Part shown: positions 22,926 to 34,068 of the stretch, piece by piece
Layout of the letters: each line of letters starts with the position of its first letter
How positions within the stretch are numbered: the stretch's first letter is position 1
NCBI GenBank assembly: GCA_032718565.1
Contig: JAVGVS010000390.1
Location: 330,598-394,597 of the forward strand
Reading direction: 5' to 3'
Length of the DNA: 64,000 bases
Source: Distichodus sexfasciatus
Taxonomy: Eukaryota > Chordata > Actinopteri > Characiformes > Distichodontidae
Notes under the pieces: model-generated
The model's input: the letters and a program-made list of their open reading frames with translations, nothing else
Database searches by the model: none
What the model was told of the DNA's origin: nothing
Made by a program: the position numbers and the translations under genes

Positions 22926-23311
22926 TACACACACAGTATCAAGTAAAGTTTTAGGAGGTGAAAAAATGTTGTAGACAAAGAATGTTTTCAAATGGAAGTG
23001 TTAATCATTTATTTCATCAATCAACAAAATGCAGTGAATGAACAAAAGAGATATTCAAATCAACAAATATTTGTTGTGACCAATTTCGCTCTTCAAAAAA
23101 CAGCATCGGTTCTTCTAGGCACACTGCACACAGTTTTTGAAGGAACTCGCTGGTAGGTTGTTCCAAACATCTTGGAGAACTAACCAGATCTTCTGTGGAT
23201 GTAGGCTTCACATCCTTCTGTCTCTTCATATGTAATCCCAGACGATTACCTGCAGATGTTGAGATCAGGGCCTGTGAGGGCCATACCATCACTTCCAGGA
23301 CTTCTCTTGTT

Positions 23312-23913
23312 TCACTGAAGATAGTTCTCAATGACTTTGGCTGTAAGGTTTGGGGTCATTGTCCTGCTGCAGAATAAATTTGGCGGCCAATTCCCATATG
23401 CCTCTCTCTGATGGCATATTGCATGACAGATAAGTATTCGCCTGTATTTCTCAGCATTGGAGAAATACCCATTAATCCTGACCAAATCTCCAACTCCATT
23501 TGCAGAAATGCAGCCCCAAACGTTCAAGGAACCTCCACCATGCTTCACTGTTGCCTGTAGACACTCATTATTGTGGCCTCGCCTCCAGCCCTTTCTTGAT
23601 GAACACCTGGCTTCTACAGCCAAATATTTCAACCTGCTGCCATTTTTCTGCACCCCCAGTTCCCAAGTTTCAGGCATACTTGAGTCGCTTGGCCTTGTTT
23701 CACGCCGGAGGTATGGCTTTTGGCTGCAAATCCTTCCATGAAGACCACTTCTGGCCAGACTTCTCCGGACAGTAGATGGTGGTACCAAATCTCACTGGTT
23801 TCTGCCAGTTCTGAGCCGATGGCACTGCTGGATATCTTCCTACCAAGAGTAATAAGCTTGATGTGTTTTTTCATCTGCTGCACTTGCTTCTTGGTCACCA
23901 CTGGGCGCTTCAT
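23312..23913 (-). pseudogene. Tc1 transposase remnant
   Basis: Two overlapping minus-strand frames. The first (23629-23913) has VTKKQVQQMKKHIKLITLGR and PS..VR-like helix-turn-helix remains. The second (23312-23788) has PSTVRRSLARSGLHGR and the GGGSLNVWGCIS motif. An expected second-half segment with the last catalytic residue is only partly preserved (QDNDPKHTAK-like, here SRTMTPNLTAK). Not functional. Confidence 0.75.
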
Positions 23914-24194
23914 TTATCCTCAACGCTGCTCCATTTCTTTTGTGCTTCTTCAAAAGAGCTTGAATAGCACATCTGGAAACCCGAGTCTGCTTTGGAAATC
24001 TTTTGTCTGGAAGAGACCCATGATGCAGCATAACTACCTTGTAGTCTTGTTGCTGTGCTCAATCTGCTATGACATGAAACTGTCTTCCACAACCTCACCT
24101 TTTGGTGTAGCAGAGTTTGCTGTTCATCACCCAATTTTTAAGCCTCCTACACAGCCGTTTCTCTGTTTCCAGTTAATGACTGTTTCAACTCCAT

Positions 24195-26907
24195 GCGTGA
24201 CATTGGCACTGGCGTTAGATTATTGTGGCTACACCAGGCTCCAACCTTGGTGCAATTTTTGTGATTTATTGTGGTTTTTTGTCTTTCTTATGGTTACACC
24301 AGAACTATGGATAATCACATCTATGACCATCATCAACTGCTGCATATTAGAAAAGTTCATAAACTCCTTCGGATCAGACGGAGAAACGCTAGAACAACTG
24401 CGTCGCCTCGGCATTCTCCGAGCCCCGATCAGGCAGACCGCGGCACCACCAAGACCCCGTGCCCAATTCCCGGAAGTTTACGAAGTTAGTAAAGGTAAGA
24501 GGGCAGAAGGCGGTGTTTGCGCCGCGTCCATGCTAGGCTAAAAGCCAACGAGAAGCGACTGGCGCTGCCATCACTTCTCCTCCAACATTCGCTCCTTGGA
24601 CAATAAACTGGACGGCATATGACTGCTCCTGACTTCCCAGAATGAGATAAGGCACCGTTGTGTTTTCTACTTTTTACCGTAGACGAGTTGCATGAGGGCA
24701 TCATAGATTCCGCTTATCCAACCTGGATGCACCAAACCAGTTACCGTACCGATAGGAATATCAGAAGATGCGCAGCGGTGGGCTGTGGCGCATATCAATA
24801 ACAGCTGGTGAAATGCAATTGTCTCTGTGCACTGTTCAGAACTCATGGAGGTTTTAGCAGTCAGATGCAGACCGTTTTACATCCCGAGAGAGTTTACTGC
24901 GGTGATCATCATTGCTGTTTACATCCCAACTAGTGCTAGCATTAATGCTAAAGCTAGTGGTGCACTCGGTAAACTCTACCAGATTATCAGTGATCTACAG
25001 GCAGTTCAGTCAGATGGCTTCTTCATCATCATGGGGGATTTCAACAAAGCTTCACTCAAGTCAGTTCTACCAAAGTTTCATCAGAACATTGATTTTGCAA
25101 CAAGAGAGAACAATATGCCCTATCACCGGATGACCACGTACCCGGCTTTTCTGCAGGCGACATTAGAACAACTCTGGCAGAGTGAACTCATAGGTGCAGC
25201 AGGACTCCTGACAACATACCTGGTCAGGTGCTACGAGTGTGCTGATCAGCTGGCGGGATATCTTGACAGACATTTTCAACTCATCGCTGAGTTCAAATCA
25301 GGTCCCTACCTGTCTCAAAACTACCAAAATCATCCTGGTGCCAAAGAAGTCAACAGTGTCCTGTTTCAATGACTACCGCCTGTAGCACTCACTCCCATCA
25401 TCATGAAGGTTTGAGGCTGGTACTGGAGGTATGTGAAAACACAACTCCCACAGAACCTGGACCCATTACAGTTTGCCTACCGCTCAAACCGCTCCACAGA
25501 CGATGCCATTTCGTCTGCCCTTCTCCTGATCCTCTCCCATTTGGACAAAAAGGACACTTATGTCAGAATGCTGTTCATTGACTTCAGCCTACATTCAACA
25601 CTGTCATTCCTCAGAAGCTGGTAAGTGCTAGACCTGCTGGGAATAAACGCCTCCAAGAACTGATCTTGGATTTGACGAACAGACCCCAATCTGTCTCTAT
25701 AGGAAGTAACACTCCAAGGTCTCTCAGACTGAGCACTTGTTCCTCACAAGGATGCATGCTCAGCCCACTGCTGTTCACTCTGCTGACTCACGATTGTGTT
25801 GCACAATACTGTTCAAACAAAATCACTGGGTTTGCAGATGACACAACAGGGTGGGGTCTAATCACCAATGAACGATGAGTCTGCATACAGAGAGTAGAGG
25901 CAGGAAACAACTGGTGACTGGTGTCAGAGCAACAACTTGTCTCTCAATTCCTCAGCAAGACCAAAGAGATGGTTGTTAACTTCCAGGAAGAAGACATGCA
26001 CACACACCACTGCACATCGATGGTCCGCTGTTGAGATCAAGCCAAAGCAGCATGAAGTTCTTAGGTGTGCACATGACTGACGACCTCTCCTGGAGCCTCA
26101 ACACCACCTCCATCATTAAGAAAGCCCAGCCAAAACTACACTTCTTTTGAAAGCTGAAGAAGGCCAGCCTCCCTTCTCCTATCCCTCACATCATTCTTTT
26201 TCAGGGGACCATTGGAGTGTACTCTGCTCCACATCACTGTCTGGCATGAACTGCACTGTCATGAGCAGAAGACCCTACAGCGGATAGTGCGAGGACAGCA
26301 GAGTTGCAAGATCATCCGGGTTTCTCTTCCTACTATCTCCCAGCTGTACGAGAAACATCATCCGTCGGCTTGCAGCATTGTGAAGGACTCCCTTCACTGC
26401 ATGCACTGTTCTTCCTTCCTGCTATTTGGCAGATGAGAGTTCACATCAGAACTCTAACTTGCTGCACACACTACAGTGAGCTTTCTTCCCACAAGCTTCC
26501 CAGAGCCTCAACTCACTGCTGCCACCAAAGAACTGATAAAATTTCAGGAAAATGCAACTTTTTGGACAAATTCTTGACATTTGCACACATCATCACAAAT
26601 TTCACAAATATGCACAATTTTCCCTCATTTTACCTCATGCTAAATTTGCTCATGCTTATTTTGTACATCTGACATTTTTGCACATGTTTTTGTCTTGTCC
26701 TGTTCTGTTTTTGTCTTTTTTGAAGCTGCCTTGATATGTCATCTGGACATATTTGCGGCCAATGCTTTTGTCTTGTCCTGTTCTGTTTGTCTTTTTTGGA
26801 AGTTGCCTTGATATGTCTTCCTCTATTGGGCTTAAACGGCATTTAAATACACTGTATACTATGTAAATTCTACAGCTGATAACAACCTCTTGAATCTTGA
26901 ATCTTGA
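24195..26907 (+). mobile_element. Rex1/CR1-like LINE inside the Tc1 element
   Basis: Plus-strand non-LTR element. Order: N-terminal arginine-rich region (about 24360-24480), endonuclease remnant (24827-25100: RCRPFYIPREFTAVIIIAVY, GFFIIMGDFNKASL), then RT: KEVNSVLFQ / YRPVALTPIIMK-like (25350-25400), DPLQFAYRSNRSTDDAIS (about 25460), AFNT-like motif A (about 25585), SQGCMLSPLLFTLLTHDCVA motif B (about 25745-25805), FADDTT motif C (about 25830), and a C-terminal ITVWHELHCHEQKTLQRIVR region (about 26225-26285). The 3' end is a TTGAATCTTGAATCTTGA tail at 26890-26907. Many frameshifts and an internal deletion between the endonuclease and RT. Confidence 0.82.
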
Positions 26908-27224
26908 TGATCATTAGCACCTGTTTGGTATAATTGGCTGATCATACACCTGACTATAATCCCCACAAAATCCCTAATCCTTTGTGCAAGTGTACCTATA
27001 AGAATTGATACCGAAGTTTGAAGGTAAAAGGTAGTAACACCAAATATTGATTTGATTTAGATTTTCTTTCTTTGTTCGCCATCACTTTGCATTTTGTAAA
27101 TTGATAAAAAAAATAAACAATCATTATTTATATTTCTGAAAAGCATTCTTTGTTTTACAGCATTTTTTCACACCTGCCTAAAATCTGTGACACACACACA
27201 TTTCCACACATGCTGATACATTAT

Positions 27225-27240
27225 TATATATGTATGTATG

Positions 27241-27289
<49 letters not shown>

Positions 27290-27312
27290 GTATGTATGTA
27301 TATGTGTGTGTG

Positions 27313-27370
<58 letters not shown>

Positions 27371-27387
27371 ACATATATATATATATG
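27225..27387. repeat. (TA)n microsatellites
   Basis: Two long TATA runs joined by TACACACATGTATGTATGTA and TGTGTGTG. Frames encoding poly(I-Y) are artefacts. Confidence 0.95.
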
Positions 27388-27689
27388 CCTGTCTTTTTTA
27401 TTATTAATAACTGAAAATAATATGCATACAATACAAAGTCAGAAAATATTATAGAACAATGAACAGTTCCAGAGAGAAAATGTCTATAAACAAATGTCTA
27501 CATACATTACAGTGCAAAATATACCACCTGTACATCCATGAAATAATACATAAAATTGCATACACAGGTAAATAAATAAAATACAATAAACGAATGAAAT
27601 TTCTTAAGACTCCTGCTCAAATAGATCATTGTAAGATTTTAAAAAATCTTTGGGTTTTCTTATTTTTTTATAAGAGGGTAAAAGCAGGG

Positions 27690-28459
27690 TAAAAAATAGA
27701 CAAAAATGAATGCAAAAATTCACAGCAAAAACAAGAACAAAGTACAACGAAAAGCCTCCATGGGGAAACAGAAAGAGCGTCGTCCGCTGCTCTAAGACCC
27801 ACCAGGCGAATAGAGATGACCCAGGCGTAGCAAAACTCACGGCAACCTGACTGGAAATGGAGAAGTGACTGGGGAACATGAGCCTGGGGAAAAAAAGGAG
27901 AGGGAGGTGAAAAGCATGAACAAAATCCAAATGAAAGCAAAGCCCAAAAATAATCCACAACGGAGCGAGCAAACACAGAGCTGAGAAAAACCAATGTTCA
28001 CATACACACAAAAAATAATGAGGGTGAACAAACCAAGGAAGTCACAGGCTGACTGGTTTAAATAACAAGGAGAAACAAAAGCCAAATCAGTGCGCGTCCC
28101 AGTTCCCAAAACGAAAGTAACGAGCCACAGCTGAACGTAATGATAAATGCGGGGGTGCTCTAAACAGATCCTAACCTACTAAGGAGGGCACACGCAGTGA
28201 AGACAACAAACGCAGAAGTGGGGTGCACTCTAAATGGGGAGTGCACTATTCGCGAGGGCACGAAGTGAAGACAGCAAGAACTCGGAAGTAGGGAGCTAGC
28301 TAGCAGGGACACTAAGCTAACTGGAGAAACATGAGGAGAGACAGACATACAAGGCAAGACACCAAAGGTGCAATCCAGAAGACAGAACGAATAACCCCAG
28401 GTCAGAACTGCAGTGATCGTGGGTGTGGCACAGCCGGCGAGAGGGGTGCGGCCATGACA
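27690..28459 (-). repeat. 3' LTR (left side) of the gypsy element
   Basis: Aligns with 31660-32310 (shared CAAAGTACAACGAAAAG, TCCGCTGCTCTAAGACC, CAAGGCAAGACACCAAAGG). On the minus strand it starts TGTCATGGCCGCACCC just after a polypurine-type G run (complement of CCCCCCC at about 28464-28470). It holds about 80 bp (about 28160-28245) absent from the other LTR. Its far end, near 27690, lacks the terminal 100 bp of the right LTR. Confidence 0.8.
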
Positions 28460-28484
28460 ATACCCCCCCAGGGCCACCAGCCCC

Positions 28485-28790
28485 TGGGGGCATCTGGGAC
28501 CACGCTTATGGGAACCACGTTGCAGGGGCTGTGGCCGACTGGGAGGTCAGGGCGGGGAGCTGGGCTGTCCGGTCGCAAGTGATGGAACTCATCCACCAGC
28601 TCATCCACCAGCTCATCCACCAGCTCACGCACTGGCACCCAGCACCTCTCCTCAGGACCACACCCCTCCCAGTCAAAAAGATATAGCAGACCACCCCTAC
28701 CAGACCCTGTAGGCAGGAGTACCTCCAATTTCCAGAGCCTCTGGAGGGGTCGCTGCTGCATCCCCCTCATTCAACAGTCCTGGAATGACT
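28485..28790 (-). pseudogene. Chromodomain-like C-terminus of the gypsy integrase
   Basis: Minus-strand frame with LQRLWKLEVLLPTGSGRGGL and YLFDWEGCGPEERCWVPV. The WEGYGPEE.SW-type motif is that of chromodomains at the end of chromovirus integrases. A 12-bp unit (CAGCTCATCCAC on the + strand, 28590-28626) is tandemly repeated and encodes ELVD ELVD ELVD. Confidence 0.7.
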
Positions 28791-29106
28791 GGCCTGAGGA
28801 GAGAGACATGAAACACAGGGTGAAGTCTCATATGTGGTGGCAGTAGCAATTTAAAAGAAACAGGATAAATTCTCTTTATTACCTGGAAAGGCCCAACAAA
28901 ATGGGAGACAGTTTAGGACAGGGGAGGTTCAGAAAGATGTTCCTGGTGGATAGCCAGACCCTGTCACTCTCCTGGGGTGAACTGGAGCCAGACAGGATCT
29001 TCTCAGGGATGCCATTGTACCAGAAGACGTGCTGGAACAGAGCTTCCACAACCTGGAGAGCAGAGGGAAGAGAACCAAAGGGTATAAAATGACAACCCTT
29101 AAAAAA

Positions 29107-29577
29107 TCAGTCCACAACCACCAGCAAAACCATGTACCCTTTTGATGTTGGCAGGTCCGTGACGAAGTCCACCACCAGGTGGGACCATGGCCTGTTTGGC
29201 ACCAGTAGGGGCATTAATTTCCCAGGGGGTAATTGTTGTGGGCTTTTAGTAGTTGCGCACACAGAACAGGACAAGACTGACTGGCACATGTCTCTCTTGA
29301 TGGAGCGCCACCCATATTTGCAAGCAATGATCTCCTGGGTATGAGTAATACCAGGGTGGCTGGTAGCAGGTGTTGTATGGGCCCATTCTATCACCCTGGC
29401 CCTGAACCACTCTGGTACAAAGACCTGATGAGATGAGACAAGTCCGGGACTCCTGGGCAATCTCATCGAGGTCCCAGGTGATTGGGGCAGCCAAAACGGA
29501 GGGCGGTAGGATGGGCTCTCATTCCTTGTTTTTTTCAGCTGGATTAAATTTGCGTGAGAGTATGTCAGCCTTGCCAT
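29107..29577 (-). pseudogene. Integrase N-terminal part of the gypsy element
   Basis: Shows the HHCC zinc-binding module (H-x-H of TSHPGITHTQEII and C-x2-C of SCSVCATTK), then the start of the catalytic core with PWSHLVVDFVTDLPTSKGYM, where the first catalytic D lies in VDFVTDLP. The rest of the D,D35E core is missing because sequence jumps to the chromodomain region. Confidence 0.85.
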
Positions 29578-29579
29578 TC

Positions 29580-29900
29580 TGTTTGATTGGACGATATGTC
29601 ATTTTGAATCTGAACCATGTAAAGAACAGTGCCTGTCGCGTGTTCAACCTTTTGGCTTGCCGGATGTACTCAAGGTTGCGGTGGTCTGTTAGGATGACAA
29701 AAGGGTGTCAAGCCCCTTCCCATAGGTGGTGCCACTCTTCCAGAGTGGCCTTTACTGCCAGCAGCTCGCAGTTCCCTAGTCATAATTTTTCTCTGCCTCT
29801 GTTAGCTTATGAGTGCATGGGTGTAATTTGTGGTCACCATCATTAAACTGGGAAAGGATGGCCCCCAGTCCCACCTCCGAGGCGTCTACCTCAAGTGTCT
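29580..29900 (-). pseudogene. RNase H remnant of the gypsy element
   Basis: Region between RT and integrase. On the minus strand broken frames correspond to the gypsy RNase H (VDASEVGLGAILSQ-like from about 29885 to 29850; LAVKATLEEWHHLWEG-like at about 29750-29720). No continuous frame remains. Confidence 0.6.
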
Positions 29901-30555
29901 AGGGCTTCTCTGGGTTGGGCATCCTGAGCATGGGTGCAGAAATAAATTTTGCCTTGAGGGTGGCAAATGCTTGGCATGCCTTGGGTGTAAAAACGAGGTG
30001 TTTTGGCTTCCCTTGGAGGAGGGATGTGAGGGGTGCAGAAATTAAACTATAATTATGGATAAACCAGCGGTAGTAATTGGCAAACCCCAGGAACTGTTGC
30101 AATTCCTTGACTGATGTCGGCTCTGGCCACTCAGATACCGCGTGCACCTTGGTTTCTTCCATAGAGATACCGTCCGCGGAGAGACGGTGACTGAGAAATA
30201 TGATTTCTGGCTCGTGGAACTCACACTTCTCGGCCTTTTTGTACAATCTGTGTTTGAGCAGGCATTTCAGCATGAGTCGGATGTGGGAAATGTGCTCAGG
30301 GAGGGTTTTAGAAAAGATTAAAAGATCATCAATATAAACTATAACAAAATGATTTAACATATTACAGAAAATGTCATTAACAAAGGACTGAAAAACAGAG
30401 GGCACATTAGCGAGGCCAAAAGGAAGGACAAGATATTCACAATGACCTGATGTCATGCTGAAGGCAGTTTTCCACTCATCGCCTGCTCGAATGCACACCA
30501 GATTATATGCACTCTGGAGGTTGAGCTTGGTAAAAATGGTCAACTCCGGAGCCAT
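29899..30555 (-). pseudogene. Reverse transcriptase of the gypsy element
   Basis: A 218-codon open frame. It carries TIFTKLNLQSAYNLVCIRAG (motif A, where D is replaced by N in KLNLQSAY), LVLPFGLANVPSVFQSFVND (motif B), IVYIDDLLIFS (motif C, catalytic D-D intact), then GHRLSADG-like, QFLGFANYYRWFI and the FT..ACQAFATLKAKF thumb/connection segment. The family's catalytic motif-A residue is D (T-K-L-D-L), so the N here would abolish polymerase activity. Confidence 0.9.
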
Positions 30556-31388
30556 TCGATGGTCGCAGGGATAAGCGGCAGTGCATGGGCATACTTCACT
30601 GTGATGTCATTGAGGCCCCAGTAGTCAATGCAAGGGCGGTGTCTGCCATCCTTCTTTTTTTTTTTTTTTTTGCAAAAAAAAGCTAGCACAGGCAGGGGAT
30701 TGCAATTGCCTGATATAACCCTGCTGCAGAGCCTCAGCCAATTATTCCTCCAAGGAGGTGTTTTACCTGGCAGGAGGTTAATTGCACAATCCCAAGGCCG
30801 ATGTGGAGGGAGACGGGTTGCCTTGACTAACGGAAAAGCTTCCTGGAGGTCAGAGTACGGTGCAGGAATTGACATAGGTGTCAGTGGTCGGGGACTTATA
30901 ATAGACATGGAGTGTGCCAGAAACAAATGAGTGTGGCTGGAGGTGGTGCACGTCAGAGACCAGGACAGAATTTGATTGTTGAGCCAATCAATGATAGGGT
31001 TATGGAGGCGGATCCACGGGAGACCAAGAATGACTTGGTAAACAGAGTGAGGTAAAACGAAAAAAGAGAGGTGTTCGGTATATGCAGATTGAACAGTGAG
31101 CGAAATTGGAGTGGAACCAACTGGATAACCATCCAAAGCACAGACAGGGTGAGCTAAGGGACAGGTAGGGATAGACAAGGAGTGCCCCAAGTTCTGTGAG
31201 ATGAAGTTTCCAGCCGACCCAGAATCTAAAAGAGCGGGAACAGAAAAGACACAATCAGACACTGATAACTGAACAGAAACAGTGAATTGATTTAAATAAT
31301 TAAAATGATCCACCTGAGGGGGAGGAGAAGAAGATCTGGGGTGAAGGGGACACTGCTTCTTCCAGTGGTCTGTCTTGGCACAGTACAA
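30540..31388 (-). pseudogene. Gag zinc knuckle, protease and RT start of the gypsy element
   Basis: A 282-codon frame. Residues 2-16 form a CCHC knuckle (YCAKTDHWKKQCPLHP; the first C is position 3). Residues about 50-65 have ALLDSGSAGNFIS, the aspartic protease active site (D-S-G). VILGLPWIRLHNPIIDW follows. The frame ends with RPCIDYWGLNDITVKYAHAL and PLIP, the RT N-terminus (family form CIDYRGLN.IT). A poly-A run at about 30655-30672 disturbs the frame between protease and RT. Confidence 0.85.
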
Positions 31389-31563
31389 ACAGGCCCCTTG
31401 CCTCCTGTCGGTGACGCAATTTGGGCATTGGCATCTGAGATGCCCCCAGCTGCATCAGCTCAGGGACGGGCTCCTCACGGGCTGGTGGTACACGGAGGGT
31501 TCCTCATCTGGAGGCAGGGGCACGACTGCTGCATCCATGTATGGATTTCTTTCATCTGTCATG

Positions 31564-32312
31564 GTGTCGTAGCAAACAAAGGTGAGGACACACTGAAGCA
31601 GAATCCAAATAAAGTTTTATTGGAGGAAGCAGGTACAAGAAACAGGACAAAAAACACAGGAAAAACAGACAAAAACAAATGCAAAAATCCACAGCAAAAA
31701 CAAGAACAAAGTACAACGAAAAGATGGAGCTCATGCCTCCAGTGATACGGGGAAAAGCCTCCATGGGGAAACGGAAAGACCGCCGTCCGCTGCTCTAAGA
31801 CCTACAAGGCAAACAGAGATGATCCAGGCGTAGCAAAACTCACGGCTACCTGATCGGAAATGGGGAAGTCACTGGGGACCACGAGCCTGGGGAAAAACAC
31901 AGGACAGGGAGGTGAAAAACATGAGCAAAATCCAAATGAAAGCAAAGCCCAAAAATAATCCACAACGGTGTGAGCAAACATGGAGCCGAGAAAAACCAAC
32001 GTTCACATACACACAAAAAATAATGAGGGTGAAAGAACCGAGGAAGTCACGGGCTGACTGGTTTAAATAACAAGTAGAAACAAAAGCCAAATCAGTGCGC
32101 GTCCCAGTTCTCAAAACGAAAGTAACGAGCCACAGCTGAACGTAATGATAAACGTGGAGGTGAAGACAACAAGAACCCGGAAGTGGGGAGCAAGCTAGTG
32201 GGGACGCTAAGCTAATCGGAGAAACATGAGGAGAGACAGACACACAAGGCAAGACACCAAAGGCACCAGAAGACAGAACGAATAACCCCAGGTCAGAACT
32301 CCGGTGATCGTG
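31564..32312 (-). repeat. 5' LTR (right side) of the gypsy element
   Basis: Direct counterpart of 27690-28459. On the minus strand it ends ...GCTACGACA at 31564, just before an ATG that opens gag-like sequence (31562 downward). The first ~20 bp (TGTCATGGCCGC...) of the LTR start are not present at the outer side near 32312, so the outer end is truncated or rearranged. Confidence 0.75.
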
Positions 32313-32334
32313 ACGCTTGACGCTTAATAACATT

Positions 32335-33290
32335 TTTTAATTCAATGGAGAAGAAGACAGACAAGACAGAAAAGAACCTGCAAATTTCTGTTTGTGGATG
32401 AAAAACTTTCCCATCAAAATAAAAAAATTACTACATCACATAATGCCCTATTGTAGTCATTACAGTAATAACAAATTATATCTTTATGGGTAAGGATGTC
32501 AATAGATTAAGAAGATGAAATGTGTGAGCATATAATTCAGACGAAAATGTTCTGAGTACATCACACTGATAGAAAAGGTGTATAAGCGTTTCATCCACCA
32601 GACCACAAAAAGTACAGGTACTGTCTATGTCTACAAATTTGACATTGTAAAAGTTAACTGAATATATTTTATGCAATATCTTAAAATGAACTTTTTCATG
32701 TTATTGGAGATACAAAATTTTTGAGGCAAAAGCCAGGCCTTCATCCAATTAATGTCCTCCAAAAGGGAATTCCAGAAAAAAAAATACGTCTAGGGCTTTG
32801 TTTCTAAACTGTAAAGTTTGGTGAATATGCTTATTTGTACATTTTTTTTTAAATCATATATCGCTATACTGTTTATATAAAGAGCTGGATAGATAACAAA
32901 TGCTTGCCCTACATTAAAACTTATATGATTCTTTATAAGCTGAATCAGGCCCAGTGGGATAGCTTTAACCACTGCCCTGTACACCTTATATGGTATGGGA
33001 AAAGTGTGCTTTTTCATAAAACTGTTATATGACATGAATCACCTTTGCTCATCAAATAGAGACAAAACACTATCAATGTTCATTTGAAACCAATGTGGAT
33101 AAAACAAAGATATGTTCCTTATTGTAATGTACATGTTAATCCCTAAATATACATGACTGTCATATATATATAGATGCCTTGCAGTGATGTTACAAAACTG
33201 TAGTTGCCACCAAATTAAGTACCAGGCATATTGAGTACTGCGCTTGTTTCCATTGAAAATGAGTACCGAATCCACTCCAGACTGACAACT
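32335..33290 (-). mobile_element. L1-like LINE fragment, ORF2 3' region
   Basis: Minus-strand frames 33039-33275, 32790-33035 and 32476-32676 follow each other with small frame changes. They show SLFDEQR, then FMKKHTFPIPYKVYRAVVKA and IPLGLIQLI, then the C-terminal cysteine/histidine motif CTFCGLVDETLIHLFYQCD of L1 ORF2 proteins. The upstream part of the element is missing (5' truncation), as is usual for L1 insertions. Confidence 0.78.
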
Positions 33291-33344
33291 GGTTACCTAT
33301 TAGCTAATGTTACCTGTAAGCCGTTCACTTCAATGTTATTGGTA

Positions 33345-33513
33345 TTTCTCATTTTGATGATCGAGAACTTCAGACGTTTTCCGTCAAATCGCTTCTGCTG
33401 ACACACTACCTGACTTTTCCTTCCATGACATTTACATCTACCTGGTACATAACCCATCATCATTTAAAACCTGGTCTCCCAACGAGAAGAAAATTGTATT
33501 GCTTAAAGCAAAG
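33345..33513 (+). other. Exon-like open frame, possible TE-derived exon
   Basis: After in-frame stops, one frame stays open from about 33364 to 33513 (SDVFRQIASADTLPDFSFHD, IYIYLVHNPSSFKTWSPNEK, KIVLLKAK) and ends at a strong donor, AAG|GTAAGT. The ...LPDFxxxDIYxYLVxxPSxFT.. form resembles first exons of fish genes that carry SWIM/YqaJ-type domains, but no second exon is visible within the window. Identity uncertain. Confidence 0.35.
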
Positions 33514-34068
33514 GTAAGTCGGGTTCTTTTTATCTAGCTATTGTTAGCGCATCAAAGGGGTAGGCTAGGCTAAGTTAAATCATGTCAAATTGTAGAGCAG
33601 GGTTATGTGAGTAAGCTTAGGGATGGGCAATGTATGGTTGATTTTTTTGGAATTACAAGAGATGGGTTTCCCTGCACGCGAGCTCCTTAGCTGTTTATCA
33701 AACTTATGTGCTGTTGTCTGTAAACACTTTACACTTAAAGATTTTATTTTAAGCATGTTGTTTGTTGGTAGTATTAATAGGTTTACTTAACTTTGCTTAA
33801 GAAATAGTCACTTCCTTTACAGCTATTGATATACACATTTATTGATAACTAAGTTGTTGAAATTCAGTTACGTGTTGGTTCTCATTGACAGACAGGCAAC
33901 AGCTAAACAGCTTATTATTAGAAGCTCTGTGTCTAATGTGGTTAGATTGATAGATAGACAGACAGACAAATGCTTCATTTTCATTGGACACAAGCACAGT
34001 ACTCGATATGGCCAATATGGTGGCGGCTACAGTGCGTGTGTGTGTATGTATATATATATATACACACA

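Larger units (their letters stand above)
22938..27190 (-). mobile_element. Tc1-like element split by a LINE
   Basis: The left end has AAGTTTTAGGAGGTGAAAAA followed by ATGTTGTAGACAAAGAATG. The right end (about 27120-27187), inverted, has GATTTTAGGCAGGTGTGAAA followed by AATGCTGTAAAACAAAGAA. The transposase is on the minus strand: frames at 23312-23788 and 23629-23913 show RRSLARSGLHGR, GGGSLNVWGCISANGVGDLV and CSRTMTPNLTAKVIENYLQ, a Tc1 DDE domain with frameshifts. Between about 24190 and 26907 a + strand LINE is inserted, after which Tc1 sequence resumes. Confidence 0.8.
27690..32312 (-). mobile_element. Ty3/gypsy (chromovirus-like) LTR retrotransposon
   Basis: Minus-strand element with two related long repeats (27690-28459 and 31564-32312) around about 3.1 kb of internal sequence. 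Reading on the minus strand: a gag tail with CCHC-type zinc knuckle, aspartic protease, reverse transcriptase, RNase H remnant, integrase with the zinc-binding N-terminus, and a chromodomain-like end. This gag-PR-RT-RH-IN order is Ty3/gypsy. The gag region is mostly missing, the integrase core is deleted after about 29107, and frames are broken, so it cannot move on its own. Confidence 0.88.

Noticed and set aside
23720..24541. 273-codon plus-strand frame
   Set aside because: It is antisense to the Tc1 transposase and then runs into the LINE; no conserved domain on this strand except the short LINE N-terminal region.
27150..27454. Poly(I-Y) frames on both strands
   Set aside because: Translations of (TA)n microsatellites.
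27604..28477. Several hydrophobic, cysteine-rich minus-strand frames up to 135 codons
   Set aside because: They lie within the gypsy LTR, where no protein is expected, and have mirror counterparts in the other LTR that are not conserved as protein.
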